In this document: positions 38,938-49,417 of the stretch, piece after piece
How positions within the stretch are numbered: the stretch's first letter is position 1
Layout: each line of letters starts with the position of its first letter
Origin: Nitrospirae bacterium YQR-1
GTDB lineage: Bacteria > Nitrospirota > Thermodesulfovibrionia > Thermodesulfovibrionales > Magnetobacteriaceae
Length of the DNA stretch: 64,000 nucleotides
NCBI GenBank assembly: GCA_039908095.1
Contig: JAMOBJ010000011.1
Span: 1 to 64,000, forward strand
Direction: 5' to 3'
Notes under the pieces: model-generated
Databases searched by the model: none
Seen by the model: only the letters and a program-made list of their open reading frames with translations
Told to the model about the DNA's origin: nothing
Translations under genes and position numbers: made by a program

Positions 38938-40193
38938 TGGCACAAATAATTACAGTTGAAAATCTTGGTAAAAGGTACATAATAAAACACCGTGGTGCAG
39001 GCAACTATAAGACCCTGCGTGAGTCGGCCTCTGATGCAATAAAGGGGATTTTCAAAAAATCAAAGGACGATAGTCAATCTGACACCGAGTTATGGGCACT
39101 AAGGGATATTAATTTAGAGGTAAATGCCGGTGAGAGGTTAGGTGTTATAGGACGAAACGGCGCAGGGAAAAGCACATTGCTTAAAATCTTAAGCCGTATC
39201 ACTGCCCCTACACAGGGCCGTGCAATTCTCAGAGGACGTGTAGGCAGTCTCCTTGAGGTAGGAACCGGATTTCATCAGGAATTAACCGGCCGTGAGAATA
39301 TCTACTTAAACGGTGCAGTGTTGGGAATGAAGAAACAGGAGATAAAAGCAAATTTTGATAAAATTGTGGAATTTGCAGGCATCGAGCAATTTCTCGATAC
39401 ACCTGTTAAAAGATACTCATCGGGGATGTATGTGCGGCTGGCCTTTGCAGTATCGGCGCATATGGACACGGACATCCTGCTTGTTGATGAGGTTTTGGCC
39501 GTTGGAGACATTAACTTTAGAAAAAAGTGTATGCAGCGGATGAGGGAAATAAATACTGAGACCGGACGGACGATTTTATTTGTCAGCCACGATATGTCCA
39601 GTGTGAGGCAAATATGCCAAAGAGCAATAGTCATATCGGAGGGAAAAATTCTAAAAGATGGCAATGTCAATGAAACCACAGTGTTTTATGAGCAAAATGC
39701 TCTCTACGGCTCAGAGGTCTCCCCTGCCGATGTGCTGAGAAAACCGCAAAAGAGCCTGTTTTATATTTCAAGAGTACAGTTAAGAGATATGGATAACAAT
39801 ACCGGCAACAGATTTGAGACGGGACAGAGCATGGAGCTTCACATATGGGCGGAGGGCGAACCTCCGATAGATAACTTCACGGTGGGGTTTGATATCTTTG
39901 GAGAGGGCGGTGAAAAGTTGGCTTACGGCACGGCTAATCCCATGTGCGGCTGTTTTTTTAACAAAACAGACCGGTACTTTGTTTGTACCATAGGAGCGCT
40001 TCCTCTGACAACCGGCAAGTATTTTATTACGCTGACTACCGGAATATGGGGTATGCAACACTGGGATATCTGGCCACACGCCGTCTCCTTTACTATTACA
40101 CACTGTGACCCGTACAAGACAGGATTTGATATTAATGCCGTTGATGTGCCACTGTTTATCAACCAGAGGTGGAGAGGCATGGGAGTGGAGTAA
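38937..40193 (+). CDS. wzt: ABC polysaccharide exporter ATPase (Wzt-like) with C-terminal glycan-binding domain
   Basis: 418 residues. Walker A GRNGAGKST, signature YSSGMYVRLAFAV and Walker B ILLVDEVLAVGD are intact. Residues after ~255 form a beta-sandwich of the Wzt_C type, which in characterised systems recognises the capped non-reducing end of the polymer; this implies a terminated, ABC-exported O-antigen-like glycan. Translationally coupled to the permease. Confidence 0.93.
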   Translation: MAQIITVENLGKRYIIKHRGAGNYKTLRESASDAIKGIFKKSKDDSQSDTELWALRDINLEVNAGERLGVIGRNGAGKSTLLKILSRITAPTQGRAILRGRVGSLLEVGTGFHQELTGRENIYLNGAVLGMKKQEIKANFDKIVEFAGIEQFLDTPVKRYSSGMYVRLAFAVSAHMDTDILLVDEVLAVGDINFRKKCMQRMREINTETGRTILFVSHDMSSVRQICQRAIVISEGKILKDGNVNETTVFYEQNALYGSEVSPADVLRKPQKSLFYISRVQLRDMDNNTGNRFETGQSMELHIWAEGEPPIDNFTVGFDIFGEGGEKLAYGTANPMCGCFFNKTDRYFVCTIGALPLTTGKYFITLTTGIWGMQHWDIWPHAVSFTITHCDPYKTGFDINAVDVPLFINQRWRGMGVE

Positions 40194-40226
40194 ACAGGGA
40201 AGCTACAGAGCTTCAAGCAAATATCT

Positions 40227-41180
40227 ATGAAAAATAAAATTTCTCTCATACTCTCAACATATAAAAGTGAGGCATATCTCAGATTATTTATGGACTCCAT
40301 ATTAGCACAAAGTGCACCGGATGAGATAGAGCTGATAACTGTCTTAAACGACGCCGGTGAGACAGAAAAAGAAATAATTTCCGAATACGCCGGTAGATTT
40401 AAATCCGGCCTGAAAGTGCTTTTTGTTGAGCGCGAGACGCTGTACTGTTCGTGGAACCGGGCAATCAGGGAAGCCACAGGTAATTATATCGGGATAGCCA
40501 ACGCTGATGACATTCGTACTCCCGAGAGTATCAACCTGCAGCTGAGGGCGCTTGAGAGCTCCCCTGAAGCATTGTTTTGTTATGGGACATTCACGATTGT
40601 CAGAAAATTTCCGTCAAACAAGGGTAAAATTATCATACCCATGGACTATGACAGGGAGGAGTTTACAAGAAGTATGATACTGGGACCGTTTTTTATCTGG
40701 AGGGCGGACAGAGGCACATCGGCCCGGCTGTACTTTGATGAACAGTTTAAAAGTGGAGGGGATTTCGATTTTGCTATCCGCCTGGCACTGTGCGGCCCCG
40801 GAGTAAGAGTGAAAGAAAACCTCGGATACTACTATGACGGCGGGGGGGGCTTAAGCACTGACGGCATAATACAGCCCACAGAGCGAACCGTGATTGATTT
40901 GCGTTACGGAATTTTTGATAAAATTCTTTACGATTACCTGCCTGAGGCGTTAAAATATGATACACAACACTTGTTAATTGCAGGGGTATGGAGAGATGCC
41001 GGAGAGTTCGTCCCCGACTATGATAATTTCATAAATAACAGGCGTCAAAAATGGTTTGAAAAAGGAATAAGAAACCATTGCCGTAAAAAAAACAGACTGC
41101 TGAGTATGCCTCTGCAGGCTAAACAGTATGCCATAAGCATGTGGTCAAAAATTAATAATAGAGGTGCCGTATTTAAATGA
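40227..41180 (+). CDS. Family 2 glycosyltransferase
   Basis: 317 residues. The GT-A N-terminus SLILSTYKSEAYLRLFMDSI, the nucleotide-binding loop and the DXD-type metal site in GIANADDIRTPE are visible; a C-terminal helical part follows. The sugar is unknown. It lies 33 bp after wzt and overlaps the next glycosyltransferase gene by four bases, so it probably builds the exported polysaccharide. Confidence 0.85.
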   Translation: MKNKISLILSTYKSEAYLRLFMDSILAQSAPDEIELITVLNDAGETEKEIISEYAGRFKSGLKVLFVERETLYCSWNRAIREATGNYIGIANADDIRTPESINLQLRALESSPEALFCYGTFTIVRKFPSNKGKIIIPMDYDREEFTRSMILGPFFIWRADRGTSARLYFDEQFKSGGDFDFAIRLALCGPGVRVKENLGYYYDGGGGLSTDGIIQPTERTVIDLRYGIFDKILYDYLPEALKYDTQHLLIAGVWRDAGEFVPDYDNFINNRRQKWFEKGIRNHCRKKNRLLSMPLQAKQYAISMWSKINNRGAVFK

Positions 41181-42151
41181 AAATCATAGCCCTGCTGCCT
41201 GTAAAAAATGAGGCATGGATACTGCCAACGTATTTGTCATCAATAAAACCGGTGGTAGATGAAATAATTGCAATAGACGATAATTCAACTGATAGTTCAA
41301 GGGAAATGCTTTTGTCTGCCGGAGCAGTGGTCTTTGATAACGAGGAAAAGGTTAAAACCGGATGGGCTGAGCATTCAATAAGAGTCAAATTGTTGCACTA
41401 TGGGAGACAAAGAGGAGGTACTCACTTTATATGTCTTGATGCTGATGAGGCATTTACCGGAAATTTTGCTGCAAAAATCCCATATTATCTAAAAATGCTA
41501 AATCCCGGACAAAAGTTTTTAATGCAGTGGCTGGCACTGTGGAAATTCCCCTTTTTTTATAGGGACGATACAAGCGTGTGGAGTAATAATTTTAAGGATT
41601 TTATGTTTTGTGATGACCGTAAATCAGAGCATGATTATGCATTCTTAGGAGTAGGACGTACTGTCGGCAAGTGTACACCTGAAAACACGATAAAGATATC
41701 ACCCTCTGAGGGAGCTGTATTTCATTTTCAGTTTGTACCATGGGAAAGGTTTCAGATAAAGCAGGCGTGGTACAGATGTTCGGAATTGATAGAGAGCCCT
41801 AAAGAGGCGGTAAGAATTAATTCTGTTTATGCAATAACTAAAGATGACCCCAACGCAAAATTGACGGCAGTTCCTCCTGATTGGCTGGATTGTCTGGATA
41901 TACCGGAAAACATGAATAACCTGCATGGAGGGTGGTACCTTGATGAAATATTTAATTTTTTTGAAACATATGGAATAAGGTTTTTTGAACCTCTTGAAAT
42001 ATGGCATATCAGTGAATTGAAAAACGAGTTTATAAAACATACAGGCAGAGAACCCAAACCAGTGACCTCACACAATATCCCGACAATTGTGAAGGATAAG
42101 TTACGGTATGAATTAAAAAAAGTCAGAAGCATTTTTCGAAAGCAGATATGA
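41177..42151 (+). CDS. Family 2 glycosyltransferase-like protein
   Basis: 324 residues. The N-terminus MKIIALLPVKNEAWILPTYL with EIIAIDDNSTDSS, and FICLDADEAF as the DXD motif, are typical of GT2 enzymes of the WaaE/KdtX-like subgroup. The C-terminal half (HFQFVPWERFQIKQAWYR) has the pattern seen in that subgroup. Overlaps both neighbours by four bases (ATGA), indicating tight coupling. Confidence 0.82.
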   Translation: MKIIALLPVKNEAWILPTYLSSIKPVVDEIIAIDDNSTDSSREMLLSAGAVVFDNEEKVKTGWAEHSIRVKLLHYGRQRGGTHFICLDADEAFTGNFAAKIPYYLKMLNPGQKFLMQWLALWKFPFFYRDDTSVWSNNFKDFMFCDDRKSEHDYAFLGVGRTVGKCTPENTIKISPSEGAVFHFQFVPWERFQIKQAWYRCSELIESPKEAVRINSVYAITKDDPNAKLTAVPPDWLDCLDIPENMNNLHGGWYLDEIFNFFETYGIRFFEPLEIWHISELKNEFIKHTGREPKPVTSHNIPTIVKDKLRYELKKVRSIFRKQI

Positions 42152-44034
42152 AAATACGGGTGGCTTTTATAAAGTTTGGGGGGCTTTCCACAGGCGGCAC
42201 GGAGAGGTGGCTTCAGATGATGGCTGCAAATCTGCCCCGCAAACGTTTTGTTGTAGATTTCTACTACTGCGATAGTGCGCCTTATATCGGCTCTGATTGG
42301 ACTCACCCGGACACTGACCCGCAAAGGCTGAAATTTATGCTCGATCATGGGGTAAACTTACGTAAATTCCACGTAGGCTTTAAAGACCTCACAACGGAAA
42401 CACATCAGTGGGTTGACACTGATTTCCGGGAGATTTTTGATGAAACCCTGTACGATTTAATCCAATGCGCTAAGGCCGGCCCCATGGAATACCCTTTTTA
42501 TTTAATTAACAAACCGGTAGTGGAATACGTAACTCTTTTAGCAGGCGTTGATCTGAGCCCAAACATCGCCTGGAGCATACACCTGTCACAGTGGCAGCGC
42601 ATCAGGTGGGCAAAGTGGGGTGGGAATCTGAGCAAGAGCTCCGTGATTCCTATCCCATCATATCCACCGGCCTCTGAGGAAAACCTAAGGGAGGAGCTCG
42701 GCATCCCTCCAGGGGCTGTTGTTATGGGATTTCACCAAAGGGTTGACAACAACATTGCAAGCCCTGTTCCGTTAACAGCGTTTTCCCGTCTGCGCAATAT
42801 AAAGGACTGCTGGTTTATTATAATGGGCGGCGGGGATTTCTACAGAAAGCTGGCAGGGAGGCTCAGCATTGAAAATATCCATTTTTTAGGCCATAGCGGT
42901 GACTCACTCAGAATATCCAAATTTCTCAACACTCTGGACATCTTTGCCCACGGCAGAGCAGACGGCGAGACATATGGCACCGTGCTTGCCGAGGCCTTAA
43001 TTCACGGCAAGCCCTGCATTTCACATCTAAGCACCTTTGGGGCAAACGCCCAACCTGAAACTATGGGTCCCTCGGGTCTCTTTGCTATGGATGTGGATGA
43101 TTATACCGAAAAACTTCAAACTCTCGTTGAGGACAAACAATACAGAAAAAAACTTGCCGCTAAAGCACTCCCTCATGCAGAAACTTACTTTAACCTGCAA
43201 TCCGCCGTGAGAAATCTCACAGGTGTTTATAAAAAAGTCCTTGGTCTGGAAAGTAAGAAAAGTAAAAAAAACCAAATCCCTTATTACTACAGCCGGTACG
43301 GTTTTCTCTACAGCACCACAGAGCCTGAAAAAACCAACAGTTTTAAACACATTTTAGCAGATAATATTTCCGATGAATTCCCACTTATGGCAGCCGTGTT
43401 TCTGCTAAAAGAAGTTGACACTGTTGTAGATGTCGCAGCGGAGGGAAGTTTCTATTTTGCACTGGCTGCAAGCAAAAACAAAAAAGTGCATGTCTTTGAA
43501 ACCAATGCAAAGGCGCTGTCTTGTTTAAATGAAACAATTCGCTTAAATAACTGGGAAGACACGGTACAAGTGCATGGCTCTACCGATGACCTTACCGATA
43601 TTAGTAACATTGGATTTATGAAAGTTAAAAATGACAAAGCCGGCCTTATGGTTATTGACAAGGCGGAGGTGATTTTAATGAAACACAAGCCGGTATTTTT
43701 TATAGAACCATCTTTTGAACCACTGATGGATGTGCTTATAAGTACATTAATAAAAATACAAGATTTTGGTTATAATATATATGAAGCAGACGAGCGGTCG
43801 TTGTCTTATAGAAAATTCAACTGTACAAATATTCACAGCCTTTCAAATACAATTATGTGTATAAACAAGCAAAGCGGCTTAATGCGTGAGCTTCATCTCC
43901 GGGCATTTAAAGAGAAAACCATAAGAAATACAAAATTAACGATAAAGAATCTGGCTGAAAAGTTATTAAAAATACCCATATCACGGGATTTAAAAGAGAG
44001 GTTATACCCAATATGGACAAAATTACGATTTTAA
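42148..44034 (+). CDS. Family 4 glycosyltransferase fused to a degenerate FkbM-like methyltransferase domain
   Basis: 628 residues. Residues 1-370 are a GT-B glycosyltransferase (KFGGLSTGGTERW, DIFAHGRADGETYGTVLAEA with the donor-sugar Glu region). From about 390 on, VVDVAAEGSFYFALAASKNKKVHVFE aligns with the FkbM SAM motif, but the usual Gly-Ala-Asn-x-Gly is DVAAEGSF, so methyltransferase activity is doubtful. The extension may be a structural remnant. Coupled to the previous gene; overlaps the next by 22 bases. Confidence 0.78.
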   Translation: MKIRVAFIKFGGLSTGGTERWLQMMAANLPRKRFVVDFYYCDSAPYIGSDWTHPDTDPQRLKFMLDHGVNLRKFHVGFKDLTTETHQWVDTDFREIFDETLYDLIQCAKAGPMEYPFYLINKPVVEYVTLLAGVDLSPNIAWSIHLSQWQRIRWAKWGGNLSKSSVIPIPSYPPASEENLREELGIPPGAVVMGFHQRVDNNIASPVPLTAFSRLRNIKDCWFIIMGGGDFYRKLAGRLSIENIHFLGHSGDSLRISKFLNTLDIFAHGRADGETYGTVLAEALIHGKPCISHLSTFGANAQPETMGPSGLFAMDVDDYTEKLQTLVEDKQYRKKLAAKALPHAETYFNLQSAVRNLTGVYKKVLGLESKKSKKNQIPYYYSRYGFLYSTTEPEKTNSFKHILADNISDEFPLMAAVFLLKEVDTVVDVAAEGSFYFALAASKNKKVHVFETNAKALSCLNETIRLNNWEDTVQVHGSTDDLTDISNIGFMKVKNDKAGLMVIDKAEVILMKHKPVFFIEPSFEPLMDVLISTLIKIQDFGYNIYEADERSLSYRKFNCTNIHSLSNTIMCINKQSGLMRELHLRAFKEKTIRNTKLTIKNLAEKLLKIPISRDLKERLYPIWTKLRF

Positions 44035-45020
44035 CCGAACCGGTTTTAACTAAAAAAGAACTGCTTATAAAAAATATAAAGCACATATTATTTATCTTAA
44101 AGCGACTGATAAGCGGGCAGTCATCGTTTGTACTTCCCCCCAAAAAGCAACCCTACGGCGGTCATTTTGCAGTTACACGAAGTTTGACGGAGGGGTTGAA
44201 AAAACTTGGCGCAGATTTCAACTATAACCCAAAACGTGTTAGTGGTATAAACGAAAATGTTGTGGTGCTAAGTAACACTGAGGCGCTAAAACAGTGTATT
44301 ACTTTAAAGAATCAGCAGAAAATCAAAAAACTTCTTGCCGGCCCTAATCTGTTTATTCTGCCCTCCGATTGCAAGGAACTGATAACCGACCCGGCAGTGG
44401 ATATTTGCATAGTCAACAGCCTGTGGAACGAAAAGGTTTACATAGAGGACAGTCCTGAGTTAACCGGAAAAACCGCTATATGGCCGGCAGGAGTGGATAC
44501 AGGGTACTTTAACCCAAAAAAGCCTGCCGATGAGAGAAAGTACGTAATGATTTATGAAAAAAACGGGCCGGGGGATTTAATTGCGCAGTGTAAGGACTTT
44601 TTAAGATCATCGGGGTACAGCACCTTAACGGTTAGGTTTGGAAGTTACAGCGTCAGGGAGTTCTCAGAGAATTTGCAAAATTCAAAAGTCTCTGTTTTTT
44701 TCAGCCGGTCTGAGAGCCAGGGGATAGCACTTGCCGAGGCATGGGCCTCCGATGTTCCAACACTGGTATGGAATCCGGGAGTTTATACGTTATATGAGAA
44801 CACCGGCAGGGCAAAAACTGTAAATGTCTCCTCGGCACCGTATTTAACCGCAGAGACAGGGTTGTTTTTCAGGGATTTTGAAAGTTTCAAAGAGGTCTTC
44901 TCAGAGTGGGAGAGTTCCCCGGGCGCTTTTAACGCCCGCAGGTGGGTGATAGAGAACATGTCGGATGAGCTTTGTGCGGCAAAGCTGACAAAGTTAATTC
45001 ATGGTGGAGAGCAGGCGTGA
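44013..45020 (+). CDS. GT-B type glycosyltransferase
   Basis: 335 residues. The C-terminal part has VFFSRSESQGIALAEAWASDVPTLVWNPG, a GT4-like donor-binding region with two glutamates, while the N-terminal acceptor domain is short (PYGGHFAVTRSLTEGLKKLG). The ATG at 44013 lies 22 bases inside the preceding gene; no better start is seen. Sugar specificity unknown. Its TGA overlaps the GTG of the next gene. Confidence 0.78.
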   Translation: MDKITILTEPVLTKKELLIKNIKHILFILKRLISGQSSFVLPPKKQPYGGHFAVTRSLTEGLKKLGADFNYNPKRVSGINENVVVLSNTEALKQCITLKNQQKIKKLLAGPNLFILPSDCKELITDPAVDICIVNSLWNEKVYIEDSPELTGKTAIWPAGVDTGYFNPKKPADERKYVMIYEKNGPGDLIAQCKDFLRSSGYSTLTVRFGSYSVREFSENLQNSKVSVFFSRSESQGIALAEAWASDVPTLVWNPGVYTLYENTGRAKTVNVSSAPYLTAETGLFFRDFESFKEVFSEWESSPGAFNARRWVIENMSDELCAAKLTKLIHGGEQA

Positions 45021-45919
45021 TTGTTGTTAAATTAAGGGGCGGCATTGGCAACCAAATGTTTCAGTATGCCATAGGGAGGCGGCTTTCTTTACTCAATAAG
45101 GTGCCCCTTAAGTTTGATATCGAAATCTACAAAACCGATATCGGCAGGAAGTACTCTTTGGGTGCATTTGCCATTGAAGAGCACTTTGCCACAGCTCATG
45201 AAATCAAACGTCTAAGCCTCTCAGACAAGGGAATTTTTAAAAAAGTCTTTAACCGGTTGCAGGGCAAAAAAGCACAAATGCCGGCCTCTTATTTTTGTGA
45301 GAAACAACCGTTTCACTTTGACCCTGAGGTCTTTACGCATTCTGTGCCGCTATACCTTGACGGATATTTTCAAAGTGAAAAATACTTCACTGATATAGAG
45401 GCTGTAATCAGAAACGATTTTACTGTAAAAGCACCGCTTAGTAACATAAACAAAGAGCTTCATGCGCTGATAACAGAGACCGGCTCTGTTAGTGTTCATA
45501 TAAGACGCGGAGACTATGTTACAAGCAAATCAGTTAACAATGAGTTTGGAGTGCTTCCTCTGGATTACTACCGCAAGGGAGTTGAAATCCTTGAAAGTGA
45601 AGGAGTAAAGCCGCATATTTTCTTATTCAGTGATGACCCTGTGTGGTGCAAAGAGAATTTTAAAATTAATGTCGCCGTACATTTTATAGAAGCAAATTCA
45701 CCTGATTGTGCTTACGAGGACCTCCGTCTGATGTCGGCATGTAAACATCACATTATAGCCAACAGTTCATTTAGCTGGTGGGGCGCATGGCTGGGTAATT
45801 ACGCTGAAAAAAAAGTGATTGCCCCGGCCCGCTGGTTTCGCAGTACCAAATATGACACAAGGGACCTGATTCCCGCAAAATGGAAACTTATTTATACCAA
45901 GCTGCATTCATTCGATTAA
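45017..45919 (+). CDS. Alpha-1,2-fucosyltransferase-type glycosyltransferase (GT11)
   Basis: 300 residues from GTG at 45017, whose GTGA overlaps the upstream stop. The donor and acceptor motifs of GT11 are present: KLRGGIGNQMFQYAIGR at the N-terminus, VSVHIRRGDYV in the middle (motif HxRRxD) and ANSSFSWWGAWLG near the end. It likely transfers fucose to a galactose of the exported glycan; no GDP-fucose synthesis genes are in the window. The last residues KLHSFD and the stop codon are encoded by a copy of the dispersed ATACCAAG repeat. Confidence 0.88.
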   Translation: MIVVKLRGGIGNQMFQYAIGRRLSLLNKVPLKFDIEIYKTDIGRKYSLGAFAIEEHFATAHEIKRLSLSDKGIFKKVFNRLQGKKAQMPASYFCEKQPFHFDPEVFTHSVPLYLDGYFQSEKYFTDIEAVIRNDFTVKAPLSNINKELHALITETGSVSVHIRRGDYVTSKSVNNEFGVLPLDYYRKGVEILESEGVKPHIFLFSDDPVWCKENFKINVAVHFIEANSPDCAYEDLRLMSACKHHIIANSSFSWWGAWLGNYAEKKVIAPARWFRSTKYDTRDLIPAKWKLIYTKLHSFD

Positions 45920-45952
45920 CTTTGCCCGGTATCGTCGAAAGCTCCTTACAGG
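45894..45952 (+). repeat. Partial copy of the ATACCAAG repeat overlapping a gene end
   Basis: ATACCAAGCTGCATTCATTC at 45894-45913 continues GATTAACTTTG...CGTCGAAAGCTCCTT. The first 26 bases encode the C-terminus and TAA of the fucosyltransferase gene. The right inverted arm is missing. Confidence 0.75.
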
Positions 45953-45973
45953 AGAGGCCGGAGGCTGTCTGTT

Positions 45974-47797
45974 TTATTTCTCTTCTGTTGAGTCGGTTTT
46001 TCTCTTAGGCCGTTTATTGGCTTGCAGTATCATTTTTCTAATCCTTATAGACTGCGGAGTAATTTCCACAAGCTCGTCCTCTTTGATAAACTCAAGGGCA
46101 TTGTCAAGATTCATAATCTTAGGGGGCACAAGCAACAGTGCATCATCGGAACCGCTTGCCCGCATATTTGTTAGTTTTTTCTCTTTTGTAATGTTAACGT
46201 CTATATCGTTTTCCCTGGAGTTTTCCCCGATAACCATTCCCTCATAGACCTGAGTATTTTCTGTTATAAAGAGAGTTCCCCTGGGCTGCAGATGAAACAA
46301 AGCATAACCGGTTGTGCGCCCGGGTCTATCTGCAACAAGGGCCCCTGTTTGTCTTTTGCTTATAGGCCCCTGCCATGGCTCATAGCCGTCAAAAATGTGA
46401 TTTAAAAGACCCGTTCCTCTTGTGTCTGTAAGGAACTGCGAGCGAAAACCGATAAGGCCCCTTGAGGGTATTTTATACTCAAGGCGCACGCGTCCAAAGC
46501 CCTTGTTGTGCATCTTAAGCATCCGCCCCTTACGGATTCCTATTTGTTTGGTAATAACGCCTACATAGTCCTCCGGCACATCTATGACCAGCACTTCCAT
46601 AGGCTCGTGAAGCTTACCGTCTATTTCTTTTGTAATTGTCGTGGGCATGGCCACAGAAAGCTCATACCCCTCGCGGCGCATCATCTCTATAAGAATGGCT
46701 AGTTGCAGCTCCCCCCTGCCCATAACCTCAAACGTCTCCATTGCCGAGAAATTTACCCGTATAGAGACATTGTAAAGAAGCTCTTTTTCGAGCCTCTCCC
46801 TGAGATTTCTCGATGTTACAAACTTGCCCTCTTTACCGGCAAACGGTGACGTGTTTATGGAAAACAACATGGAAATCGTAGGCTCATCCACCTTTATACG
46901 GGGCAGCGGCTTAGGGTTGTCAACACTCGTTACGGTATCCCCTATGGTAATACCGTCTATGCCGGAAAGCGCTATTATATCCCCCGAACAGGACTCTACA
47001 GCATCCACCCTCTTAAGTCCGTCAAAGGTGTAAAGTGTTACTATTTTTGTCTTCATCGTCTCATCATGGGCTCTTATTACTGAGACAGTATCTCCAACTC
47101 TTATTGTGCCGGAAAAAATACGGCCGATTGCAAGCCTCCCGACGTAATCGTTGTAGTCAATGTTGGTTACGAGTATTTGCAGCGTTTCAGTTCTTTTGTC
47201 ATCCGGGGGGGATATCCTTGTGACGATAGCCTCAAAAAGTGCCTTCAGATCAGTGCTATCGTCGTTGATATCAGTCTTTGCCACTCCTTTTTTGGCATTA
47301 GTGTAAATAATCGGGAAATCGAGTTGTTCCTCTTTTGCGTCAAGGTCTATAAACAGGTCGTATATTTCATCGAGAACCTCTGATATTCTGGCATCCTGTC
47401 TGTCTATCTTGTTTATTACGATTATTGGAGGCAGGTTCAAGTCGAGGGCTTTTTTCAGAACAAACCTTGTCTGAGGAAGCGGCCCCTCTGAGGCGTCAAC
47501 CAGCAGAAGAACACCATCGACCATCTTAAGAGTCCTCTCAACCTCGCCCCCGAAGTCGGCATGCCCCGGTGTGTCCACTATGTTTATCTTAATTGCGTTA
47601 AAATGGACAGCCGTGTTTTTAGCCATTATGGTTATGCCGCGCTCACGCTCAAGGTCTATGCTGTCCATCATGCGCTCCTGAAGCCTCTCCGTTAAACGAA
47701 AGGTCCCCGACTGTTTAAACATCGCATCTACCAAAGTGGTTTTCCCATGATCTACATGGGCTATGATTGCTATATTTCTTAAATCATCTCTTTTCAT
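45974..47797 (-). CDS. typA: Ribosome-associated GTPase TypA/BipA
   Basis: 607 residues, full length. G1 AHVDHGKTT near residue 13, G3 [15 protein letters not shown]4 INKIDR, then beta-barrel, EF-G-like domains and the BipA-specific C-terminus ([21 protein letters not shown]). It acts on the 50S subunit in assembly and stress adaptation. Convergent with the polysaccharide cluster. The promoter places its transcript start essentially at the start codon. Confidence 0.96.
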   Translation of the reverse strand: MKRDDLRNIAIIAHVDHGKTTLVDAMFKQSGTFRLTERLQERMMDSIDLERERGITIMAKNTAVHFNAIKINIVDTPGHADFGGEVERTLKMVDGVLLLVDASEGPLPQTRFVLKKALDLNLPPIIVINKIDRQDARISEVLDEIYDLFIDLDAKEEQLDFPIIYTNAKKGVAKTDINDDSTDLKALFEAIVTRISPPDDKRTETLQILVTNIDYNDYVGRLAIGRIFSGTIRVGDTVSVIRAHDETMKTKIVTLYTFDGLKRVDAVESCSGDIIALSGIDGITIGDTVTSVDNPKPLPRIKVDEPTISMLFSINTSPFAGKEGKFVTSRNLRERLEKELLYNVSIRVNFSAMETFEVMGRGELQLAILIEMMRREGYELSVAMPTTITKEIDGKLHEPMEVLVIDVPEDYVGVITKQIGIRKGRMLKMHNKGFGRVRLEYKIPSRGLIGFRSQFLTDTRGTGLLNHIFDGYEPWQGPISKRQTGALVADRPGRTTGYALFHLQPRGTLFITENTQVYEGMVIGENSRENDIDVNITKEKKLTNMRASGSDDALLLVPPKIMNLDNALEFIKEDELVEITPQSIRIRKMILQANKRPKRKTDSTEEK

Positions 47798-47804
47798 AGC
47801 ATGG

Positions 47805-47834
47805 ATAATAACAAACTTTAATTAATAATGTAAA
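47805..47834 (-). promoter_or_regulatory. Candidate typA promoter
   Basis: On the minus strand TTTACA (47829-47834), 18 bp, TATTAT (47805-47810), then seven bases to the ATG at 47797. Almost no leader and no Shine-Dalgarno. Confidence 0.5.
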
Positions 47835-47851
47835 AAAAATATTTTCCCCCC

Positions 47852-47880
47852 TTGCAAAAAAAAATAATTTGTTATATACT
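47852..47880 (+). promoter_or_regulatory. Candidate promoter of the radical SAM gene
   Basis: TTGCAA (47852-47857), 17 bp, TATACT (47875-47880); the ATG follows at 47889, eight bases after the -10. The transcript would have 0-2 leader bases. Confidence 0.55.
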
Positions 47881-47888
47881 TATATAGG

Positions 47889-49307
47889 ATGGAAATCAGA
47901 AAAGCAGCATTCATCGAGTCCAAAGCGCCTGGTAACCACATATACACACGTTATCCGGTTCCCAGGGTAGGGGCTGTGTTGCTTTCAACCATCCTTACGG
48001 CTCAAGGGTATGAGGTGAGGGTATTCATAGAGGACCTTGCCAAAATAGACTGGCAGTATGTTGAGCAGTCTGATATAGTGTGCATATCCACAATAACCCC
48101 CACAGCAACGAGGGCGTACAAACACGCTAAGAGAGTAAAGAGCCTGGGAATACCTGTTGTAATGGGCGGGGCGCACGTTTCTTTTATGCAGGAAGAGGCG
48201 CTGTCCTATTGTGACTATGTCATCAGGGGCGAGGGTGATGAAGCAATAGTGGAGCTTTTTAACTACCTCGAAAAAGGCTCTCCTGACATTAAAACCATTA
48301 AGGGGCTCTCTTACAGAGATAAAGACGGAACTGTCATAAACAATGAATCCAGGCCACTGCTTGCTTCTCTCGATGAGTTGCCTATTCCTGACGTATCGCT
48401 GGTTCAGGATTTCGAGAGATCCAGCATATATCCGGTGTCGCTCTCCAGAGGCTGCCCGTTTAACTGCAACTTCTGTTCGGTAATAAGAGTCTTTGGCAGA
48501 CGCTACCGTTCAAAATCAATAGAGAATTCTCTGGCGGAGATACGTTCAGCAAGCAGCCATCCAAAGAAAAATATTTTTTTCGTTGATGATAACTTTACGG
48601 CAAGCAAGAAAAGATCTAAAATTCTAATGCAGGAAATGATAAATGAAAACATGAAAACCGGCTACAATGCCCAGGTACGAACAGATGTAGCAAAGGACCG
48701 CGAATTACTTGACCTGATGGCAAGGTCCGATTGTAAGACCGTATATATTGGATTTGAGTCAATAAATCCTAAAACACTTGTTGAATACAACAAGGGACAG
48801 GGTTTGCAGGAAATCAAAGAGTGTATAAAAGCGGTAAAAGAGCACGGGATACTAATTCACGGAATGTTTGTCATGGGTGCGGACAATGATGACGTTTCAA
48901 CGATAAGGCAAACTGCTGACTTTGCCATTGAGCAGGGAATAGATACCATTCAGTTGATGGTATTAACGCCGTTGCCCGGTACGCCGTTTTACAATGATAT
49001 GCTGTCAAGCGGCAGGTTGATTCATCAGGACTGGGCACGGTTTGACGCACACCACGTCGTCTTTAAACCAAAAATAATGAACCCGCAAACATTGCACATG
49101 GAAACGCTGAAAGCGATGGGAAAGTTCTATTCATGGAAATACATTTTCCGGCATATAGCACATTTAGACTTTTTCCATGTTGCAGTAGGGCTCTATGGAA
49201 AACAGGCTGTAAAACAAGCTTTGGTGGAAGCAAAAGAGTACCTTAATTTCATTACCCAAATGTTGGAAACTAATAACCTCTCCGAACCAAATGTCTCGAT
49301 TCGATAA
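47889..49307 (+). CDS. B12-binding-domain radical SAM protein
   Basis: 472 residues. The N-terminal ~130 residues form a Rossmann-type cobalamin-binding-like domain (no DxHxxG His motif seen), followed by the radical SAM cluster motif C189-x3-C193-x2-C196 in RGCPFNCNFCSV. The layout matches the BchE/HpnJ-like group that modifies lipids, cofactors or unactivated carbons. Substrate unknown; no pathway neighbours. Divergent from typA across a 91-bp promoter region. Confidence 0.85.
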   Translation: MEIRKAAFIESKAPGNHIYTRYPVPRVGAVLLSTILTAQGYEVRVFIEDLAKIDWQYVEQSDIVCISTITPTATRAYKHAKRVKSLGIPVVMGGAHVSFMQEEALSYCDYVIRGEGDEAIVELFNYLEKGSPDIKTIKGLSYRDKDGTVINNESRPLLASLDELPIPDVSLVQDFERSSIYPVSLSRGCPFNCNFCSVIRVFGRRYRSKSIENSLAEIRSASSHPKKNIFFVDDNFTASKKRSKILMQEMINENMKTGYNAQVRTDVAKDRELLDLMARSDCKTVYIGFESINPKTLVEYNKGQGLQEIKECIKAVKEHGILIHGMFVMGADNDDVSTIRQTADFAIEQGIDTIQLMVLTPLPGTPFYNDMLSSGRLIHQDWARFDAHHVVFKPKIMNPQTLHMETLKAMGKFYSWKYIFRHIAHLDFFHVAVGLYGKQAVKQALVEAKEYLNFITQMLETNNLSEPNVSIR

Positions 49308-49417
49308 GTCGGCCTCAGAGGCACGCTGAAAGCTCATATCTCAATTTATCTTGGAAATATCCTCCTGAACCTGGATGTTGATGCTGAGAAAGCGCATAAC
49401 CCATCCCCGGCTGATTA

